This document shows positions 1 through 8,929 of a stretch of DNA of 16,164 bases, in pieces (position 1 is the first letter of the stretch; the number at the start of each line of letters is the position of its first letter). The stretch lies in NCBI GenBank assembly GCA_039199225.1, contig JBCCSZ010000178.1, forward strand, positions 1 through 16,164, written 5' to 3'. The notes under the pieces are model-generated. The model made no database searches. It was not told the DNA's origin and worked only from the letters and a program-made list of their open reading frames with translations. Origin of the DNA: JBCCSZ01 sp039199225. GTDB taxonomy: Bacteria; Bacteroidota; Bacteroidia; Chitinophagales; Saprospiraceae. A program made the position numbers and the translations under genes.

Positions 1-1556
1 CAAGTTGCAAAGTTGCCTGCCTCATCAAACACATAAATGGTTAATTGCTCTGCCAATCCAGTCACCTCAGCACACGTACGGCGAATGGTACGATCGTTGG
101 GGTCTTCTGAAAAAGCATAAACCAAATTGGAATCGGCCGTACAGTTATCAAAGCTTGCCAAATTGAAATCACTGGCCCAAATATCGATGAATTCACCAGC
201 TGCAACAGGCATTGGAATACCTGATATGCCCGGCAAGCAGTAAGGCGTCGGCGGCTTACAATCTTCGATGGTCAATAGATATTCACAAACATTGATGTTG
301 CCACAGCCGTCTTCAGCCCCCCAGAGAATACGGTGTGTTCCGACGGGATAAACACCGTCTGCATTGGGAAGCGTATCCGGCATAACTTGTACCGGCAAGC
401 CATTGGGATTAGGAAAAGGATAATTGGGTCCATAATTAGCACTGTAACCCAAGCGGTCAAATACACCATCATTGCCCAGGTCGAGCTTGTAATCAATCCG
501 CAGCAATTCCAATGGCGTACAATCATCCGAAACATCTGGACGAATCTCAAAAACACCAACGCATTGGTTGTTATTCGGATTCAGCGTATCGCCAAAGGCA
601 CAGAGCGTTTGGTCGTCGCAATTGGCAAAATCCGGTCCATCCTGGTTCAATAACTTTATGACCTGGACAAAGCGCCAGACAAACTCTCCCGAGTAGGTTC
701 CTTCCTCAAATTGTTCGTACAAGCACCAGTTGATGACCTCCCATTCCCGAAAGACCTTACTACAGGCACTATCAACAAAGGTAAAAACGCGGTCTTCATA
801 GGTGGCAGCCAGTAAGTTGCAACGGTCGGTATTCAACCTTGGACGACGATCCTGATCAAAAGGAACGTCCAGATTTTCTGGCTTAAAAGCTTCTGCTCCC
901 GTCGCCTGGCAGGTGGTCAACTCCAGATCACAAGGCCATTCCACAAGCTTGTAACCAAAGTCATTACCAACAAAATCACAGGACCCTACATCGCGGGGCG
1001 TAAAGCGCCAACAGACCGTTGGCACATAAAATTCTTCACAGTTAATAATGGTAATGCGCTGCTGCCCTAGAAACTGGCCCCAAGGCTCGCGATAACGCCA
1101 CTCGCGTATGATGTCGCCCTGCCCACAGACCAGGTCGGCGGTGACATTTTGAAAAATCAGCCCACCAAACAGGTTTTGGTAATAGCCATCGAAGCCCCAA
1201 TTGATGTCGTAAAGGTCATCGTAACAAGGATCGTCAAAGGGTGAAGCCGGCGCAAATTCAGCAAACCGAGGGTGTCTTGGACACACCTGATCTCTAACAA
1301 TCACCTTATCTCTATTGGATGGTCCATTGACAATCTTTCCAAATCTTGCATCCAGCTCAGAAACATACTGATCGGGATTATTGGGATTGAACGGAAACCA
1401 ATAGTTACAAGTAATGGTAATATCGGGTGGTGGGAAGAAAGTGGTAAATTTTTCTTCTGTGGCCTGAGCCGTCACACAATAGGCCAATAGTGCGACAAAA
1501 AGAGAATACTTTCTAAGATTGGAAGAAAGGAAAATAGGAATGTAGCTTTGTTTCAT
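1..1556 (-). CDS. Large secreted HYR-like Cys-rich surface protein (partial, C-terminus outside window)
   Basis: Reading the minus strand from the ATG at 1556 gives 518 codons without a stop, running off the left edge, so only the N-terminal part is seen. It opens with a signal peptide (basic RKYS, hydrophobic LFVALLAYCVTAQA; likely cleavage after AQA near residue 33). The mature part is rich in Cys, Asp, Asn and aromatic residues. Phrases such as YPVGTHRILWGAEDGCGN followed by VCEYLLTIEDC are typical of the HYR/Ig-like repeats in long Saprospiraceae surface proteins that usually end in a gliding-motility/T9SS sorting domain. That domain would lie outside the window. It has its own promoter (1719-1750), and the terminator at 1793-1820 separates it from the upstream gene on the same strand, which looks functionally similar. 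Probable role: exported adhesin or matrix protein. The signal peptide and open frame are seen directly; the family is from memory and the function is inferred. Confidence 0.85.
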   Translation of the reverse strand, partial: MKQSYIPIFLSSNLRKYSLFVALLAYCVTAQATEEKFTTFFPPPDITITCNYWFPFNPNNPDQYVSELDARFGKIVNGPSNRDKVIVRDQVCPRHPRFAEFAPASPFDDPCYDDLYDINWGFDGYYQNLFGGLIFQNVTADLVCGQGDIIREWRYREPWGQFLGQQRITIINCEEFYVPTVCWRFTPRDVGSCDFVGNDFGYKLVEWPCDLELTTCQATGAEAFKPENLDVPFDQDRRPRLNTDRCNLLAATYEDRVFTFVDSACSKVFREWEVINWCLYEQFEEGTYSGEFVWRFVQVIKLLNQDGPDFANCDDQTLCAFGDTLNPNNNQCVGVFEIRPDVSDDCTPLELLRIDYKLDLGNDGVFDRLGYSANYGPNYPFPNPNGLPVQVMPDTLPNADGVYPVGTHRILWGAEDGCGNINVCEYLLTIEDCKPPTPYCLPGISGIPMPVAAGEFIDIWASDFNLASFDNCTADSNLVYAFSEDPNDRTIRRTCAEVTGLAEQLTIYVFDEAGNFAT

Positions 1557-1718
1557 AACTCGCTTCTTGGTTTGTTCATGGTGAAAAAAGATTTTAGCGT
1601 CGATCAAACAGCGATGCTTGAACGAACAAAAATGCTTTTAACGGTTTGTGGGAAGAAATGAGACCGTGTAGATGGCCTCAATCAATAAGGTAGTTTTGTA
1701 AGAAGCAAAAAGTATATA

Positions 1719-1750
1719 CAAATATAATGAAAAATTGCTGGAATTGCCAA
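1719..1750 (-). promoter_or_regulatory. Bacteroidota-type housekeeping promoter for the left-edge surface protein gene
   Basis: On the minus strand a TTG (1750-1748) is followed after exactly 21 nt by TATATTTG (1726-1719), a full match to the Bacteroidota -7 consensus TAnnTTTG with an accepted -33 TTG spacing. Transcription would start near 1712, giving a leader of about 155 nt before the ATG at 1556. It sits just downstream of the terminator of the preceding gene, where an independent promoter would be expected. Confidence 0.65.
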
Positions 1751-1792
1751 CACGCATTTTGCAAACGGACAGATAGCAGACCTCTGAGCATT

Positions 1793-1820
1793 AAAAAAGC
1801 GGCTGCCGAAAAGCAGCCGC
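1793..1820 (-). terminator. Rho-independent terminator of the CHU_C-domain protein gene
   Basis: Read on the minus strand, GCGGCTGC and GCAGCCGC form a perfect 8-bp GC-rich stem (1820-1813 with 1806-1799) around a 6-nt loop, followed directly by six T (1798-1793). It lies about 40 nt beyond the stop codon at 1858. A shorter T-run after the stem on the plus strand could give weak activity in the other direction, but no plus-strand gene needs it. Confidence 0.9.
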
Positions 1821-1857
1821 CCTGTTTTTGAGTCTCATAGTATGGTAATATCTTTCA

Positions 1858-4800
1858 TCAACGGCGCAGTTGGACATAGCCCGATTTGACAATGCCGTTG
1901 CTTGCTTCGATCGTGTAAAAGTAGGTACCATCGGGTAGGTTGATCCCGTTGAACGTACCATCCCAACCATTATCGTTGTCGTAATTATTGACTGTATACA
2001 CTTGATTACCCCAGCGATTGAAGACCGACACCCGGTGATCGGGATAGTCCTGCAGCCCTTCGATGACAAAAGTGTCGTTGGTGCCATCGTTATTCGGCGA
2101 AAAGCCGCTGAACGCGTGGATGGAGTTGCAGTAGACAAGGATGGTCACCTGGGCCGTGTCACAACCATTGGCGTTGCAAATGGCGTAAGTCAACACATCC
2201 GGCTCTGTGGAGTTGCAAAAATCTTCATTCGGAGTGTAGGTAATGGTCGAATCTACATTGAGAATCGCCAAACCATTGGATGGCTGCTGAACAATATACA
2301 GGCTGTCTATGCTGCCATTGGGTTCATCATTGGCCAGTACATTGAGAATGGCTACCTGGCCTTGTATGATTGAACTGGTATCCACTCCCGCTACAGGAGT
2401 CAGTTCTACCGTGTTGTCTTCTACTGTGATGAACAAGTAAGTTGTATCACAATTGTTTAAGTCATCGCAAATCACAATGCAGGCCGAGTCGACCCCTTCC
2501 TCGATGGCAGTATATACAACGCAATATTCATCTGTCAGCAATTCAAACAAGACAAACTCACCGGAGCCATCTGCACAAATGTTGTTGATGCTTATGGGCG
2601 GACCAGGCAATTCAGCCGTTGCGATGCAAAGTGTATCCGATGCCATTAGATCAATGGTATCGCGAAAGGTACTGCTTTCCAAAGTAGGACAGTTGACTGT
2701 GATGCGCACAGAATCTTCACAGCCTGTAGAACCTTCGCCAAAGACGAGCAGATGCTCCCCTACCGGTAGGTCAATGCTGGTGGCTGTGGCCTGCCGATCT
2801 GTGTTGACTCGATATAGATTGAGTGCTCCCATAGGCAGCGGTCGTACAGGAACCGAGGTATAGGTACCATTCGGATTGGTGGTCGAAAAAGTATTTGTTG
2901 CCGCATCATACGTCCAATTGGCGGCAGGGTCCCAAGTCTGCAGCAAAATCAGCAAGTCATTGGCCGTTCTGAAGGTACCAGAGTAATCTTGTCCATTGAT
3001 GAACCAAAAGTTGATACTGAACTCATCAGAAGGATCGGCCGAAGGCAAAAAGCTTAAACTGAAACTGTAACCAGTTGTCACAAATTGGCAGCCTTGACGC
3101 GTATCGGTAAATGGGCGGCCATTCAATTCGACGCTGTAATCTCCCCAATCTGCTGGATCGACATCCAAACAAACAGAGGCTACATCGTCGCAGTTGGTAG
3201 CATCTACTTCCAACCGACTGGCCGAAACCACATCCGGGCAGTTGAGCATGCGGCACTGAACCGTCATATTCACCGTATCCGTACACAAGGCGGTCGGATT
3301 GAGAAATAAGATTTGGTAGCGTCCCGTATCCAACTCCATCGATGCATGAATCGGCTGGGTGATTGGATCAGGTGAAAAAGCATTGGGCGAGTTGGCCCCT
3401 ACATTGAGTACCAAATTGCCATAAGTATTATTTAAGTTGCCACCTTCAATATTGAATTGATTCATCATCCAATTGGCTCCGGCATCCCAAACGTTCATGG
3501 AATCCACCATTTCGGCATAAGACCCTAAACCAGAGGCCGTATAAACACTGCCGTTGACAGACCAACTGAGCAAATCAAAATTGAAAGGAAGGGGTGGAAC
3601 CTCCAGCCCCAGTGCATATACCAAATTCATGGTGTCCAAAACATTACCACAGCGGCTCAGGTTACCAGAATAGTTCACACCATTTAAAAAGACCAAATAA
3701 TCATTCCATTCATCCATCGGAATATTTGTACAAACGGCAGCAGGTGTCGAGCAATCATCGGTCATCAAATCGAGCGCTCCACTGTACACTCCGCAACGAC
3801 TAAAGCCGCCACTGCCATCGTCACAGCTTACCTCAATGGTAAAAATATCGCTGCAACCACTGTTCAAATCTCTCACCTCAAAATCATAGCTACCAACAGC
3901 CAATTCGATTTGTGTCGATCTCGGCACAGGCAAGGTATCCAATGAAAGAATAATGACCGTATTATTGATCAGGCGGATGTTGATGTCGCTGTAAGTGGAA
4001 GACCACTGGCCACCATCGATGGTGGAAGTACTAAAATTCAGGGTCCAATTGGCGGCGGGGTCCCAGGCATTCATGGAGTCCACCAAATGAGAGATGTTGT
4101 TGAAGCTGCCCAAAAACGAAGAACCATTGACCTGCCAGCCTTGCAAGAGGTAGGGGCCAGGTTCGGCAAACAGCGCTGAAAAGTCATAAGTATAGATGCT
4201 GTCGTATTCACAAGGAGCCGTCGGCCCCGCGTAAGTAGCATTATTGACCGAAATCGAATAAGCTGATAAATCGTTGAAAGGAATTTCCAGGCAAACCGTG
4301 GCCGCGCTGTCGCAATCGTCTACTTCGATCGATGAGCTACCAGCATATACATAAGGGCAAGTGATGCAATTGATAATCGCATACAAAGTATCTCGGCATC
4401 CCAGCACCGCATTGTCGAGGATGATTTCGTGATAGCCTGTATCTACCGAAAGGATGGAACCATTTGGAGTAATATTGACGGTAGCCTCCAGGGTATCCTT
4501 GATATTGGTATTGGTTTGAGTAATGAAAATATCGCCGTAGGTATTATTGGCATCGCCTCCTTGAAGCAAACTACCAGGAGCATCCTGCATCCAATTGCCA
4601 GCTGGGTCCCAACTATTTAGTGAATCGACCAATTCTGTGACGCTGTTGAAGCTTCCCATGAAGGTACTTGAGTTGACCTGCCAAGCATCTACAGTGTAAG
4701 GGCCATTCGCGCCACCATCTGTCAAACCCGAATAAGAGTATACAACGGATGTGTCAAAGTCACAAGCTTGCATGCCTCCAGCATAAGGGGTCCCATTGTC

Positions 4801-5040
4801 CGTAATGGTATAGTTGGCCATATCTGTTGTAGATATTCCCAGACAAATGTCATAATCGGCACTACATGTAAAGATGGTTTCTCGAATGGTATCCGGCAGG
4901 GTCAGTCCTGGGCAAGCCAAAAGTTTGTCTTCTGCAGTAGGTGTTGTGGCCATAGATGGACTAGCCATACTTAAAAGCCAACCGAAAAGAATCCAGTAAG
5001 AATAAGCAGAAGTGTTTGCAGGGATAAATTTGTTGAACAT
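1858..5040 (-). CDS. Secreted T9SS cargo with four tandem ~185-aa repeats, cadherin-like module and CHU_C sorting domain
   Basis: 1060 residues from the ATG at 5040. A GTG at 5082 would add 14 residues ahead of the signal peptide and is not preferred. The signal peptide is hydrophobic YSYWILFGWLLSMASPSMA, about residues 14-32. Next come four copies of a repeat (about 43-226, 228-406, 416-596, 601-784). Each has Cys pairs, a W-x-V/I-N-G/S strand, a 'LVDSMN'-like segment and WDPAANW or a close variant at 144, 326, 518 and 703. Residues about 876-972 resemble a cadherin-like/tandem-95 module (VLANDEPNGS, ITYTPNEDFC). The last ~87 residues form a CHU_C/type B T9SS sorting domain (FSPNNDGTNDTF, VFNRWGNQVY, GWDGTFNG, LPDGTYFYTI). 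Family knowledge says such domains direct export across the outer membrane by T9SS. Likely a surface or secreted structural or adhesive protein. I know no catalytic domain for the repeats. The gene is transcribed alone and ends at the terminator at 1793-1820. Confidence 0.92.
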   Translation of the reverse strand: MFNKFIPANTSAYSYWILFGWLLSMASPSMATTPTAEDKLLACPGLTLPDTIRETIFTCSADYDICLGISTTDMANYTITDNGTPYAGGMQACDFDTSVVYSYSGLTDGGANGPYTVDAWQVNSSTFMGSFNSVTELVDSLNSWDPAGNWMQDAPGSLLQGGDANNTYGDIFITQTNTNIKDTLEATVNITPNGSILSVDTGYHEIILDNAVLGCRDTLYAIINCITCPYVYAGSSSIEVDDCDSAATVCLEIPFNDLSAYSISVNNATYAGPTAPCEYDSIYTYDFSALFAEPGPYLLQGWQVNGSSFLGSFNNISHLVDSMNAWDPAANWTLNFSTSTIDGGQWSSTYSDINIRLINNTVIILSLDTLPVPRSTQIELAVGSYDFEVRDLNSGCSDIFTIEVSCDDGSGGFSRCGVYSGALDLMTDDCSTPAAVCTNIPMDEWNDYLVFLNGVNYSGNLSRCGNVLDTMNLVYALGLEVPPLPFNFDLLSWSVNGSVYTASGLGSYAEMVDSMNVWDAGANWMMNQFNIEGGNLNNTYGNLVLNVGANSPNAFSPDPITQPIHASMELDTGRYQILFLNPTALCTDTVNMTVQCRMLNCPDVVSASRLEVDATNCDDVASVCLDVDPADWGDYSVELNGRPFTDTRQGCQFVTTGYSFSLSFLPSADPSDEFSINFWFINGQDYSGTFRTANDLLILLQTWDPAANWTYDAATNTFSTTNPNGTYTSVPVRPLPMGALNLYRVNTDRQATATSIDLPVGEHLLVFGEGSTGCEDSVRITVNCPTLESSTFRDTIDLMASDTLCIATAELPGPPISINNICADGSGEFVLFELLTDEYCVVYTAIEEGVDSACIVICDDLNNCDTTYLFITVEDNTVELTPVAGVDTSSIIQGQVAILNVLANDEPNGSIDSLYIVQQPSNGLAILNVDSTITYTPNEDFCNSTEPDVLTYAICNANGCDTAQVTILVYCNSIHAFSGFSPNNDGTNDTFVIEGLQDYPDHRVSVFNRWGNQVYTVNNYDNDNGWDGTFNGINLPDGTYFYTIEASNGIVKSGYVQLRR
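1861..2124 (-). other. CHU_C / type B T9SS C-terminal sorting domain (within the CDS)
   Basis: This is the last ~88 residues of the protein encoded at 1858-5040. The order of elements is characteristic: FSPNNDGTNDTF, then VFNRWGNQVY, then GWDGTFNG, then LPDGTYFYTI, ending in a basic residue pair at the stop. In Bacteroidota this module is known as the gliding-motility-associated C-terminal domain and acts as the type B signal for T9SS. Its presence implies a T9SS in the host genome, none of whose components lie in this window. Confidence 0.9.
2689..4914 (-). repeat. Four tandem protein-domain repeats within the CHU_C protein
   Basis: Approximate units on the minus strand are 4914-4363, 4359-3823, 3795-3253 and 3240-2689. 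The copies are diverged at protein level but keep the same landmarks: an early Cys-x-Asp start, a central W-x-V/I-N-G/S, a 'LVDSMN'-like segment, and WDPAGNW, WDPAANW, WDAGANW and WDPAANW spaced 182, 192 and 185 residues apart. Each closes with a Cys-containing strand before the next copy. The boundaries are my estimate. Confidence 0.75.
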
Positions 5041-5576
5041 AAATGTTGTTTTTCGCCAATAAGCGCTTGAATCCAATTTCACAGTTCGTTTTTTATTTCA
5101 CGAAAACTCAAAGTAGCTTCCTTATGATACTGCCCGATTCTTAAAGTTTGGATACCATGACTTAGATACTATCTTGGGTACATCATATACCAGACTCCCA
5201 TGACCGAGGCGTCTTGTTAATCGGTTGAATTCAAATTCTATACCAAACAAAACAATAAAATTTAAATATGTAATTACACAATAATTTGACGCTGAAATAA
5301 AAAATGGGTACAGCCGAGTTTTCGACTACACCCACAAATCACTATTATATATGAGCCATTATTCGTTCCATGACAAAGCATGGTAATTTTCCACTTCTAT
5401 GGTCGCAAGATTGACCTGTCACATTTCTGCGAATTAATAACTATTGATAAACCAAAATAACAATTGAGAGAATTCGTATCACTTGTGACAAAACATAGAA
5501 AACAATCACTATGCCAATACATATGATTTTATCCGAGGGACAGAATAGTGGAAAGGAAAAAAATGACTTTTTGTTT
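5041..5576. other. 536-nt AT-rich intergenic region upstream of the CHU_C protein gene
   Basis: No credible gene is present on either strand. The right part (5335-5576) is the 3' flank of the oxidoreductase gene and I see nothing definite in it. A terminator-like hairpin sits at 5299-5334. The left part (5041-5298) must carry the promoter of the CHU_C protein gene, but I found no full TTG/TAnnTTTG match; a relaxed TACTTTG on the minus strand near 5117 lacks a convincing -33 partner. Confidence 0.6.
5299..5334 (-). terminator. Imperfect terminator-like hairpin downstream of the Gfo/Idh/MocA gene
   Basis: On the minus strand TGGGT...ACCCA brackets an interrupted stem (5334-5305, closing on a CGA/TCG tip with three mismatches), followed by six T (5304-5299). 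It lies about 240 nt beyond the oxidoreductase stop codon at 5577 and before the next gene, as expected for the terminator of a GH3-oxidoreductase transcript with a long 3' end. The mismatches lower confidence. Confidence 0.5.
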
Positions 5577-6614
5577 TCAGTTCATGGAGAAGCGATCTTT
5601 GTCCTCCACGCGGATATTTTTGCCAAAGCGATCGTAGCGCGGGTAGAAGATGCCCGCTTTGAGGCGAATGGCGTCCAGTAGCTCGATGAGGTCGATGCTG
5701 AAACTGAGCGGCAATGTGGCACTTTGCCGGCGACCAGCGGCCAGGCAACGTTGCACTTCTTCTATTTCGAGGTAATAACCCAGTCCTTTGTAATTGAAGA
5801 AAACATCTTTGGGTTCGCGCCCTTCTACTTGCAGGCTCACACTGGTAGGTTCGTGCCAGCGCGTATGGATGTGAATGCTCCCTTTTTCGCCGTGGATAAA
5901 AGCCTCAGTTGCGGTCTTGGCGACGATGGAAGAATGCAACAAGGCCATTTGTCCTTCGGGATACTTGAGCAATATGCCACAGCTTTCATCGATGTTGGAC
6001 GAACCAATGGAAGCAGTCGCCTCGATCTGGCTGGGTTTACCAAAAATCAACAAGGAGAGAAAAACCGGATAGATTCCAACATCCAACAAAGAACCACCTC
6101 CTAAATTTTGATTGAACAGACGACTCTCGGGATTGAAGGGCGCATTGAAACCAAAATCGGCGCGTACCGACTTGACCTCCCCTATCTCACCGGCCTCGAT
6201 CCACTCCAAAGCTTGTTTGATGGTAGGCATAAAACGCGTCCACATAGCCTCCATCAAAAAAGTGTTTTGCAGTCGAGCCTCTCGGACCATTTGGTTGACC
6301 TCCGAGGCATTCATCGCAAAGGGCTTTTCGCAAAGGACCGGAACACCCTTTTTCAAAAAAAGCAAACTGTGCGCACAATGTCCAATATGAGGGGAAGCAA
6401 TGTATACGGCGTCCAGACCAGGACAGTCTGCCAATGCTTCATACGATCCAAAGGCATGGGGTGCATGATACAGCTCGGCAAAACGCTCTGCCTTCTCAAA
6501 GGAGCGGGAGGCCACGGCAAACAGCCGGGCGTCTTTGACCACCCGAAGGTCCTGCGCAAATTTGTTTGCGATTTTTCCAAGACCCACTATACCCCAGTTG
6601 AAGACTTTAGACAT
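5577..6614 (-). CDS. Gfo/Idh/MocA family NAD(P)-dependent oxidoreductase
   Basis: 345 residues from the ATG at 6614. The frame is open upstream to a TTG at 6698, but the extra 28 residues precede the Rossmann fold, so the ATG is preferred. The N-terminal dinucleotide-binding domain starts at once (WGIVGLGKIANKF, with G11-x-G13-x-x-A16). The family motif CEKPFAMN gives E96-K97-P98, K97 being the usual catalytic/substrate lysine. The C-terminal alpha/beta domain carries GGGSLLDVGIYP (D178, Y182) and ends with the YPRYDRFGKN stretch. The pattern, including EAMWTRFMP, is closest to the dihydrodiol dehydrogenase / glucose-fructose oxidoreductase-like branch, which oxidises or reduces sugars, inositols or related cyclic diols. 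No signal peptide, so cytoplasmic. It follows the GH3 gene on the same strand by 137 nt, which suggests processing of a sugar released by that enzyme. The substrate cannot be read from the sequence. Confidence 0.92.
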   Translation of the reverse strand: MSKVFNWGIVGLGKIANKFAQDLRVVKDARLFAVASRSFEKAERFAELYHAPHAFGSYEALADCPGLDAVYIASPHIGHCAHSLLFLKKGVPVLCEKPFAMNASEVNQMVREARLQNTFLMEAMWTRFMPTIKQALEWIEAGEIGEVKSVRADFGFNAPFNPESRLFNQNLGGGSLLDVGIYPVFLSLLIFGKPSQIEATASIGSSNIDESCGILLKYPEGQMALLHSSIVAKTATEAFIHGEKGSIHIHTRWHEPTSVSLQVEGREPKDVFFNYKGLGYYLEIEEVQRCLAAGRRQSATLPLSFSIDLIELLDAIRLKAGIFYPRYDRFGKNIRVEDKDRFSMN

Positions 6615-6661
6615 GAAGTTGGTTTTTTGAATGAATATCTGTTTTTGGGATGCGACGCCAA

Positions 6662-6669
6662 CAAATATA
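6662..6669 (-). promoter_or_regulatory. Possible internal -7 element (TATATTTG) ahead of the oxidoreductase gene
   Basis: The minus strand has TATATTTG, a full TAnnTTTG match, about 48 nt upstream of the ATG at 6614. The nearest upstream TTG is 26 nt away, too far for a standard -33 partner, so this is only a candidate for separate expression of the oxidoreductase from inside the 137-nt gap after the GH3 gene. Confidence 0.3.
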
Positions 6670-6751
6670 TGAAAATATTTTATAATACATAAAACCAAAG
6701 AAGATTTGCAGCTATCCTCAAATTTTGGCGTTAAGCCTCCTGGATAAATCC

Positions 6752-8929
6752 CTAGTCAGTTACCTTGAAGGCAGCCTCCAGGTTTGCTACGCGCAGCGTA
6801 AAATCGCCTGCTTCTACCCGCCATTGATTTTGCAAATCTACAAATGCCAACTCGCTTACTGCCAACTCAATTTCTATCGTTTGCCGCTCACCAGGCTCCA
6901 AGGTAATCTTGGAAAAGGCGCGCAAGCGACGGACCGGAGGTGTGATGCTCGCATACAAATCGCTGACAAAAACCTGTACTACTTCCTGACCTTTTCGAGG
7001 CCCGGAATTTTCCACATCGACCTTGATGTGAATGCGATCTGTTTGGGCATATTGCGACTTGTCCAACGCCAAACTATGGTAGCTGAACTGCGTGTAGCTC
7101 AAGCCGTGGCCGAATTCAAATTGCGGGGCGTATATCCTTGGCGCTCCCTGGATGCTTTGTAGCTCGGAATACTTGTGGTCGTAGGTGTGCAAAGCGTTGG
7201 GGAAACGAGGGTACGTAATTGGCAGTTTTCCAGATGGATTGGTATCGCCATACAGAACATCTGCAATGGCGTTGCCGCCCTCATTGCCAGGATACAGCGA
7301 AAGTAGGATGGACGGAATCGAAGGCTCTATCTCCCGAATCAGCCGGGGTCGACCTTCGGCCAATACCAAGGTGATCGGCTTGCCTGTAGAAAGCAAGGCG
7401 TCTGTCAGCAACATCTGGGCATCTGGCAAATAAAGATCATTGAGATTGCCAAAGAATTCTGTGTAAGATTGCTCCCCCAGGCACAGAATGATTTGGTCGA
7501 CTTCCTCAGCCGCCTGCTGCGCCTCCTCCAAATCGATGATCTCATCATGAGAACAGCCTCTTACATAACGTACCTTATCTGCTCCGATGCGCTCGACCAC
7601 CGCCTGAAGAATGCTGTTGTGCGCCTCGGCAAATTCATCCGAGCGCTCCCCTTGCCAGGTGTAGGACCAGCCACCGTTGAGGCTGACCATGCTATCGGCC
7701 GTCGGTCCACATACCAACACCGTTTTGGAAGCATCCAATGGCAACTGACCGCCTTCATTCTTCAAAAGAATAAGCGACTCCCTAGCTGCCTGCCGACTCA
7801 ATTCAGCAGATTTTTGTGCAGCAAATTCGGGAAAAGACTCTAATGGCTGATGGGTTTTTTCAAACAAGCCAAGTCTCTCTTTCAGCCTAAGAATGCGACG
7901 GACCGATACATCCAGGCGTTCTTCGGAAATGGTTCCCTCCTTGACCAGTTCGATCAAATGTGTCGTAAAAGTCGCATCCATAGGTACCATGCTCATATCG
8001 ACGCCCGCTTCTATGGCCATGCGAACAGCCTCCTTATGGTTGTCTGCTACTCGGTGGCGCGTATGCAAATAACGGATGTCTTCCCAATCTGTCACGGCGA
8101 TGCCTTCAAAGCCCATTTCGTCTCGCAATATATCGGTCAACATCTGACGGCTGGCATGTACGGGTATGCCGTTGATTTCTCCGGAATTAATCATAATGGT
8201 TGCGGCGCCTGCCTTGATGGCTGCCGCAAAGGGGGCTAGGTGGTATTCCCGGAGTTGACGCTCGCCCAGGTAAACGGGCGTTCGGTCGTGACCAGTCCAG
8301 CTGAAACCATAGCCTGCATAGTGCTTCAAGCAAGAGGCCACTCGGTGGGGATGAGCAATGTCTTCTCCTTCATATCCCTTGACCATGGCCAGTCCCATCT
8401 GGGTGGTCAGGTGAACATCTTCGCCGAAGGTCTCCCAAAGCCTTGGCCAGAGAGCCTGCCGCCCCAGGTCCAATACAGGAGAGAAAGTCCAGGGGATGCC
8501 AGAGGCGCGGGTTTCGTAGGCAGATACAGCAGCCAGCTGCTCGGCCAGGTCGGTATTATAGGTTGCTGCCAGCCCCAATTGCTGTGGAAACAGGGTACTT
8601 CCTTGGGTGTAGTTGGCCCCATGAATGGAGTCGACCCCATAGAGAATGGGTACGGAGAGTTGCGTATGTGCTGCTGCTTCCTGAATGGCGCCAATCAGCT
8701 CCTGCCAGCGTTCTACGGGATGCGCATAGATGCCGACATTGAGGATGGATCCCACTTTGAGTTCCTTGACGACATAATCGAGCTTGGCCGGGTCGATTTG
8801 TAGGGGATCACTCAATTGGTAAGGCTCACCAAAGCAAATCGTATCTATAGAGAGTTGGGTCATTTGACCGACCTTTTCCTCTAGGGTCATTTTAGACAGC
8901 AGTGTTTCTACAAAAGAGGATGCTTTCAT
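6752..8929 (-). CDS. Glycoside hydrolase family 3 beta-glycosidase (beta-glucosidase-like)
   Basis: 725 residues, a normal length for a three-domain GH3. The N-terminal (beta/alpha)8 domain shows GVDSIHG (D100), R-x-x-E-T-F-G-E-D near 163-171, the KH pair (K202-H203) and the nucleophile in VTDWEDI (D281). The alpha/beta sandwich domain follows from about residue 380, with E491 in the SYTEF segment as probable general acid/base. A fibronectin-III-like domain (about 632-715) follows FGHGLSYT. GH3 enzymes of this architecture hydrolyse terminal beta-linked glucose or xylose with retention. The start MKASSFVETLLSKMTLEEKVGQ enters the catalytic domain directly with no signal peptide, unlike many exported Bacteroidota GH3 proteins, so a cytoplasmic role on imported oligosaccharides or glucosides is inferred. 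The Gfo/Idh/MocA gene follows on the same strand. No SusC/SusD genes lie nearby. Exact substrate unknown. Confidence 0.95.
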   Translation of the reverse strand: MKASSFVETLLSKMTLEEKVGQMTQLSIDTICFGEPYQLSDPLQIDPAKLDYVVKELKVGSILNVGIYAHPVERWQELIGAIQEAAAHTQLSVPILYGVDSIHGANYTQGSTLFPQQLGLAATYNTDLAEQLAAVSAYETRASGIPWTFSPVLDLGRQALWPRLWETFGEDVHLTTQMGLAMVKGYEGEDIAHPHRVASCLKHYAGYGFSWTGHDRTPVYLGERQLREYHLAPFAAAIKAGAATIMINSGEINGIPVHASRQMLTDILRDEMGFEGIAVTDWEDIRYLHTRHRVADNHKEAVRMAIEAGVDMSMVPMDATFTTHLIELVKEGTISEERLDVSVRRILRLKERLGLFEKTHQPLESFPEFAAQKSAELSRQAARESLILLKNEGGQLPLDASKTVLVCGPTADSMVSLNGGWSYTWQGERSDEFAEAHNSILQAVVERIGADKVRYVRGCSHDEIIDLEEAQQAAEEVDQIILCLGEQSYTEFFGNLNDLYLPDAQMLLTDALLSTGKPITLVLAEGRPRLIREIEPSIPSILLSLYPGNEGGNAIADVLYGDTNPSGKLPITYPRFPNALHTYDHKYSELQSIQGAPRIYAPQFEFGHGLSYTQFSYHSLALDKSQYAQTDRIHIKVDVENSGPRKGQEVVQVFVSDLYASITPPVRRLRAFSKITLEPGERQTIEIELAVSELAFVDLQNQWRVEAGDFTLRVANLEAAFKVTD

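Noticed and set aside
1791..2138. 115-codon minus-strand frame at the end of the CHU_C gene
   Set aside because: Out-of-frame shadow of the sorting domain that runs into the terminator.
5041..5082. GTG start for the CHU_C-domain protein
   Set aside because: It would place 14 polar residues ahead of the signal peptide. The ATG at 5040 gives a normal export signal.
6615..6698. Upstream extension of the oxidoreductase from a TTG
   Set aside because: It adds 28 residues before the Rossmann fold with no family counterpart, and the internal ATG at 6614 places the GxGxxA motif at the usual distance from the N-terminus.
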